DNA of 64,000 nucleotides from NCBI GenBank assembly GCA_050485405.1, contig JBJHBI010000015.1, positions 1-64,000 of the forward strand, read 5' to 3'. This DNA is from Saliniramus sp050485405 (lineage in GTDB: Bacteria; Pseudomonadota; Alphaproteobacteria; Rhizobiales; Beijerinckiaceae). Numbering within the stretch: the first letter of the stretch is position 1; each line of letters opens with the position of its first letter. This document shows positions 61,243 to 64,000 of this stretch, piece by piece. The notes under the pieces are model-generated. The model was not told the origin of the DNA. It searched no databases and worked only from the letters and a program-made list of their open reading frames with translations. Made by a program: the position numbers and the translations under genes.

Positions 61243-61273
61243 GGGCGCCGGGTGTGGATCGACACCGGCGCCC
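61243..61273. terminator. Hairpin between convergent aminotransferase and MBL genes
   Basis: GGGCGCCGG / CCGGCGCCC perfect 9-bp stem, extendable by TGT/ACA inside the loop. It sits between two convergent genes but lacks a T-run, so it may be a Rho-independent-like barrier or simply a bidirectional terminator of low efficiency. Confidence 0.45.
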
Positions 61274-61279
61274 GTCCCA

Positions 61280-62230
61280 TCAGCCCTGCAGGGCGGCCCA
61301 CATCTCGCGATCGCGCTCCGCCGTCCAGATCACCGGATGGTCGATGCCCGACGCCTCGTCGAAGGCGCGCGCGACGTTGAAGGGCTGGCAATGCTCGTAG
61401 ATGGCGAAATCGGCGAATTTCGGATCCATCACCGCCCGCGCTTCCTTGTAGGTCTCCTTCAGGCTACGCCCGCGTGCGACGGAGAGCTCCGCCGTGGTGT
61501 AGAGCGTCGAGACGAAATCACGCGTCATCGCGATCGCTTCATGCACGGTGGCGCGGTTCGTCAGCGCATCGCCGCGCCCGGGGACGAGCGCTTTGGGGTC
61601 GAAGCCACGGATCATGTCGAGGGTGCCCGGCCAGTCGCGCAGATGCGCGTCGCCGCAATAGCAGGCCGAGTGGAACTCCACGAGATCGCCGGAGAACATC
61701 ACTTCCGCATCCGGCACCCAGGCGACGATATCCCCCGCCGTGTGGCCCGCGCCCAGATGATACAGTTTCACCTCGCGCTTGCCGAGGAAGACGGTCATCT
61801 CCTCGCCGAAGACGAGATTGGGCCAGGTCAGACCGGGAACGCTCTCGGCATCGCGAAACAGACGCGGGAAGCGCCCGAATTCCGATTCCCAATCCTGCTG
61901 CCCGCGCTCCTCGATCAGCCGATAGGTCGCATCCGAGGCGATCACCCCGTGCGCGTCATAGGCCGAGGCGCCCAGAACCCGCACCGCGTGGTAATGCGTG
62001 AGCACGACATAGCGGATCGGCTTGTCGGTGATCTTCGCCACCCGCGCGATCACGTCGCTCGCCATGGCGGGTGTGGCCTGCGCATCGATCACCATGCAGC
62101 AATCATCGCCCACGATGACGCCTGAATTGGGATCGCCCTCGGCGGTATAGGCGTAGAGATCGGGCCCGATCTCGGCGAAGGTGACGGTCTTCTCGCTCAT
62201 GTCGCCGGTCGAGGCGAAGCTCTTGCTCAT
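61280..62230 (-). CDS. MBL-fold hydrolase with a modified metal motif
   Basis: 316-residue metallo-beta-lactamase-fold protein. The usual HxHxDH motif reads THYHAVRV, so the Asp-His pair of the second metal site is replaced by Val-Arg. The later LGAGHTAGDIVAW and MFSGDLVEFHSACYCGD supply the other ligands. It may bind one metal or work on an unusual substrate. GGGGAG precedes the ATG. It is 37 bases upstream-independent from hemF, transcribed in the same direction, after it. Confidence 0.85.
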   Translation of the reverse strand: MSKSFASTGDMSEKTVTFAEIGPDLYAYTAEGDPNSGVIVGDDCCMVIDAQATPAMASDVIARVAKITDKPIRYVVLTHYHAVRVLGASAYDAHGVIASDATYRLIEERGQQDWESEFGRFPRLFRDAESVPGLTWPNLVFGEEMTVFLGKREVKLYHLGAGHTAGDIVAWVPDAEVMFSGDLVEFHSACYCGDAHLRDWPGTLDMIRGFDPKALVPGRGDALTNRATVHEAIAMTRDFVSTLYTTAELSVARGRSLKETYKEARAVMDPKFADFAIYEHCQPFNVARAFDEASGIDHPVIWTAERDREMWAALQG

Positions 62231-62267
62231 GGTGGTTTCTCCCCTTTTTGCTCTTTCCTCGGCCTCG

Positions 62268-63164
62268 TCACGGCCAGCGCACCGTCGGCGGCATCGACGA
62301 CAGAATGGAATTGACGTTGCCGCCGGTCTTCAGACCGAAGATCGTGCCGCGATCGTAGAGCAGATTGTACTCCACGTAACGCCCCCGCCGCACCTGCTGC
62401 TCATGCCGGTCGGCCTCGGTCCAGGGCGTGCTCATATTGGCGCGCAGGATGTCGGGATAGGTGGCGAGGAAAGCTTCGCCGACATCGCGGGTGAAGGTGA
62501 AATCGGCCTGGGGATCGCCCGACCAGTGGTAATCGTAGAATATGCCGCCGATACCGCGCGGCTCGTTGCGGTGCTTGAGGAAGAAATACTCGTCGCACCA
62601 TTCCTTGTAGCGCTGGTAATCGGCCACCGCCGCGTGCTTTTCGCAGACCGCGCGCATCGCCCCGTGAAAGGCCTGCGCATCGCGATCCTCCTGGACGCGC
62701 CTGCGGTCGAGGAGCGGTGTGAGATCGGCCCCGCCGCCGAACCAGGGCTTCGTGGTGACGACGAAGCGGGTATTCATGTGCACCGTCGGCGCATGCGGGT
62801 TCCAGGGATGGGCGATCAGCGAGATGCCCGAGGCCCAGAAGCGGGGATCCTTGTCGGAGCCCGGGATCTGGCCGCGGAATTCCGGGGCGAATTCGCCGTG
62901 TACGGTGGAGATGTGGACGCCGACCTTCTCGAAGACGCGGCCCTTCATCATCGACATGACCCCACCGCCACCCTTGGCGCCGGAATGATCCTTGCGCTCC
63001 CAGGGCGTGCGCTCGAAGCGACCGGGTCCCTCGGCTTCCGGAAAGAACGGCCCCTCGGCCTCCGCCTCGATCGCCTCGAATGCGGCGCAGATGCGATCGC
63101 GCAGGGCCGCGCACCAGGCGGGCATGTCCTGCTTGAGCGCCGCGACCGTGTCTTCGTCCTGCAT
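62268..63164 (-). CDS. hemF: Oxygen-dependent coproporphyrinogen III oxidase
   Basis: 298 residues, the usual length. It decarboxylates coproporphyrinogen III to protoporphyrinogen IX in heme synthesis. Signatures are WERKDHSGAKGGGGVMSMMKG, GISLIAHPWNPHAPTVHMNTR, the WFGGGADLTP loop, KHRNEPRGIGGIFYDY and VEYNLLYDRGTIFGLKTGGN. The ATG at 63164 follows GAGGAAGGG; the frame is open further upstream without resemblance. Divergent from parE; upstream of the MBL gene on the same strand. Confidence 0.96.
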   Translation of the reverse strand: MQDEDTVAALKQDMPAWCAALRDRICAAFEAIEAEAEGPFFPEAEGPGRFERTPWERKDHSGAKGGGGVMSMMKGRVFEKVGVHISTVHGEFAPEFRGQIPGSDKDPRFWASGISLIAHPWNPHAPTVHMNTRFVVTTKPWFGGGADLTPLLDRRRVQEDRDAQAFHGAMRAVCEKHAAVADYQRYKEWCDEYFFLKHRNEPRGIGGIFYDYHWSGDPQADFTFTRDVGEAFLATYPDILRANMSTPWTEADRHEQQVRRGRYVEYNLLYDRGTIFGLKTGGNVNSILSSMPPTVRWP

Positions 63165-63463
63165 GATGAGCCCTTCCTCTCGCATTCCCCTTCTGCCTAC
63201 AGGACGCGGCGCCCGCGTGACAAGCCGGCGCGCATGACGGCACGAGCAACGAATTGGCAGTGGAGAAGCCATGCGTCGCGCTGGTCGTGCGACGCCCGGC
63301 GCGCTATCGAGAAGGGTGATGCGCGCGTTTGCCTCGCGGGCGACGCGCGCGCTACAAGCGAAACGCACAGGCGCGAGGCGCGAATCACGCACATCCGGAG
63401 CGCGATCGGCATTCCGGGCGGGCGAGCGAGCAAGGGCGAGAGCGAGAGCGAGAGCGAGCGGGT
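63165..63463. other. Divergent promoter region of hemF and parE
   Basis: About 300 bases, GC-rich with alternating CG-rich runs (63300-63390). No gene is supported. Near its parE end is a hexanucleotide repeat GCGAGA (63436-63458). Nothing else was recognised. Confidence 0.5.
63436..63458 (+). repeat. Short tandem hexanucleotide repeat before parE
   Basis: Three full copies of GCGAGA plus GCGAG, ending five bases before the parE ATG. The repeats supply GAG-rich ribosome-site-like sequence, so copy number might influence translation. Confidence 0.6.
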
Positions 63464-64000
63464 ATGAGCAAGGCGGATCTGTTCGGCGGCGCGGCGGTTA
63501 AGGCACAGGACGACGAGACGGATGCGCCCGCACCCGCCGCGACCACGCGCACCACGAAGAAGCGCGCTGCACTGGATAACGCCCCGCAGACCACCTCCCC
63601 GGAAACGACGATGGGCGAAGCCGGCTACACCGCCGCCACCATCGAGGTTCTCGAAGGGCTCGAACCCGTGCGCCGGCGCCCGGGCATGTATATCGGCGGC
63701 ACCGACGAGAAGGCGCTGCACCATCTCTTCGCCGAAGTCATCGACAACGCGATGGACGAGGCCGTGGCCGGCCATGCGAGCTTCATCGACGTCACGCTCG
63801 AGGCCGACGGCTTTCTCACCGTCACGGATAACGGGCGTGGCATTCCCGTCGATCCGCATCCGAAATTCCCGGACAAATCCGCCCTGGAAGTGATTCTCAC
63901 CACACTCCATGCGGGCGGAAAATTCGATTCGAAGGTCTACGAGACCTCCGGCGGCCTCCACGGTGTCGGTGTCTCGGTGGTCAACGCGCTGTCGGAGCGG
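63464..64000 (+). CDS. parE: DNA topoisomerase IV subunit B, 5' part
   Basis: First 179 codons; the gene continues past the window. A 55-residue low-complexity Ala/Thr/Asp/Pro N terminus leads to the GHKL ATPase domain: GLEPVRRRPGMYIGGT at 65-80, EVIDNAMDEAVAG at 91-103, TDNGRGIPVD at 121-130, LHAGGKFD at 148-155 and SGGLHGVGVSVVNALSE at 162-178. The pattern separates ParE from GyrB by the N-terminal extension common in alphaproteobacterial ParE, but GyrB cannot be fully excluded from this part alone. ParE/ParC decatenate sister chromosomes. Confidence 0.9.
   Translation, partial: MSKADLFGGAAVKAQDDETDAPAPAATTRTTKKRAALDNAPQTTSPETTMGEAGYTAATIEVLEGLEPVRRRPGMYIGGTDEKALHHLFAEVIDNAMDEAVAGHASFIDVTLEADGFLTVTDNGRGIPVDPHPKFPDKSALEVILTTLHAGGKFDSKVYETSGGLHGVGVSVVNALSER

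Noticed and set aside
63197..63961. Minus-strand frame opposite parE
   Set aside because: ParE has every GHKL motif in the plus frame; the minus frame matches nothing.
1..64000. tRNA, rRNA and CRISPR arrays
   Set aside because: No cloverleaf-like sequence, no rRNA-like stretch and no regularly spaced repeat-spacer pattern was seen by reading; a tRNAscan and CRISPR search would be decisive.

Overview
The window is a GC-rich, tightly packed bacterial chromosome segment. It most likely comes from an alphaproteobacterium of the order Hyphomicrobiales (Rhizobiales): it carries a RegB/RegA (ActS/ActR) redox pair, an FtcR/Rem-type flagellar regulator, a DUF1489 protein and NfeD/SPFH, extensin-like and alpha-2-macroglobulin/PBP1C loci typical of that group. 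Genus cannot be fixed from the sequence alone. No rRNA, tRNA or CRISPR array was recognised.

Layout. 1-19000 is mostly housekeeping and signalling: pepN, a PAS sensor kinase, nnrU-panB, an acyl/carnitine-type CoA ligase, regB-regA, ccdA, a DmpA-type self-cleaving peptidase, xseA with a methyltransferase, and an RDD / GYF-TM2 / zinc-ribbon / HerA-like ATPase group. 19000-24000 holds two convergent DAO-type FAD oxidases, a 3-hydroxyacyl-CoA dehydrogenase and an Old Yellow Enzyme.

24148-28089 is the most striking region. It is a run of overlapping minus-strand genes whose products match the anticapsin/bacilysin enzymes of Bacillus: a BacA-type prephenate decarboxylase, a BacB-type bicupin, a BacC-type dehydrogenase (with a one-base frameshift near its 3' end), an EamA exporter and a BacG-like SDR that lacks the usual Tyr/Lys. 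The bacABC part is clearly AT-richer than its surroundings and is preceded by an AT-rich promoter region, which suggests horizontal acquisition. No BacD-type ligase or BacF-type aminotransferase is present here, so the product would be an anticapsin- or tetrahydrotyrosine-like compound rather than proven bacilysin.

28390-38700 carries NfeD/SPFH, pxpA, a ketopantoate-reductase-like protein, a leaderless periplasmic-binding-like protein, a candidate free-standing small RNA (promoter, about 110 nt, strong terminator), a two-subunit CoA transferase, an ATC-hydrolase-family protein, a LysR regulator with a pirin, and a DUF5996-acetyltransferase fusion. 39255-48256 is cell-envelope: an extensin-like protein, PBP1C and a giant thioester alpha-2-macroglobulin with an N-terminal PAN/apple domain.

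48512-55224 is a hexuronate-type locus: TRAP transporter, GntR regulator and divergent uxuA, followed by a decayed uxuB remnant and a frameshifted IS3-family transposase remnant, then an SDR preceded by a 20-bp perfect palindrome. The remaining genes are an MFS permease, Fur with a basic tail, an ArsB/NhaD-like permease, DUF1489, ftcR, a class V aminotransferase, an MBL-fold protein with an altered metal motif, hemF, and the 5' part of parE, cut off by the window end.
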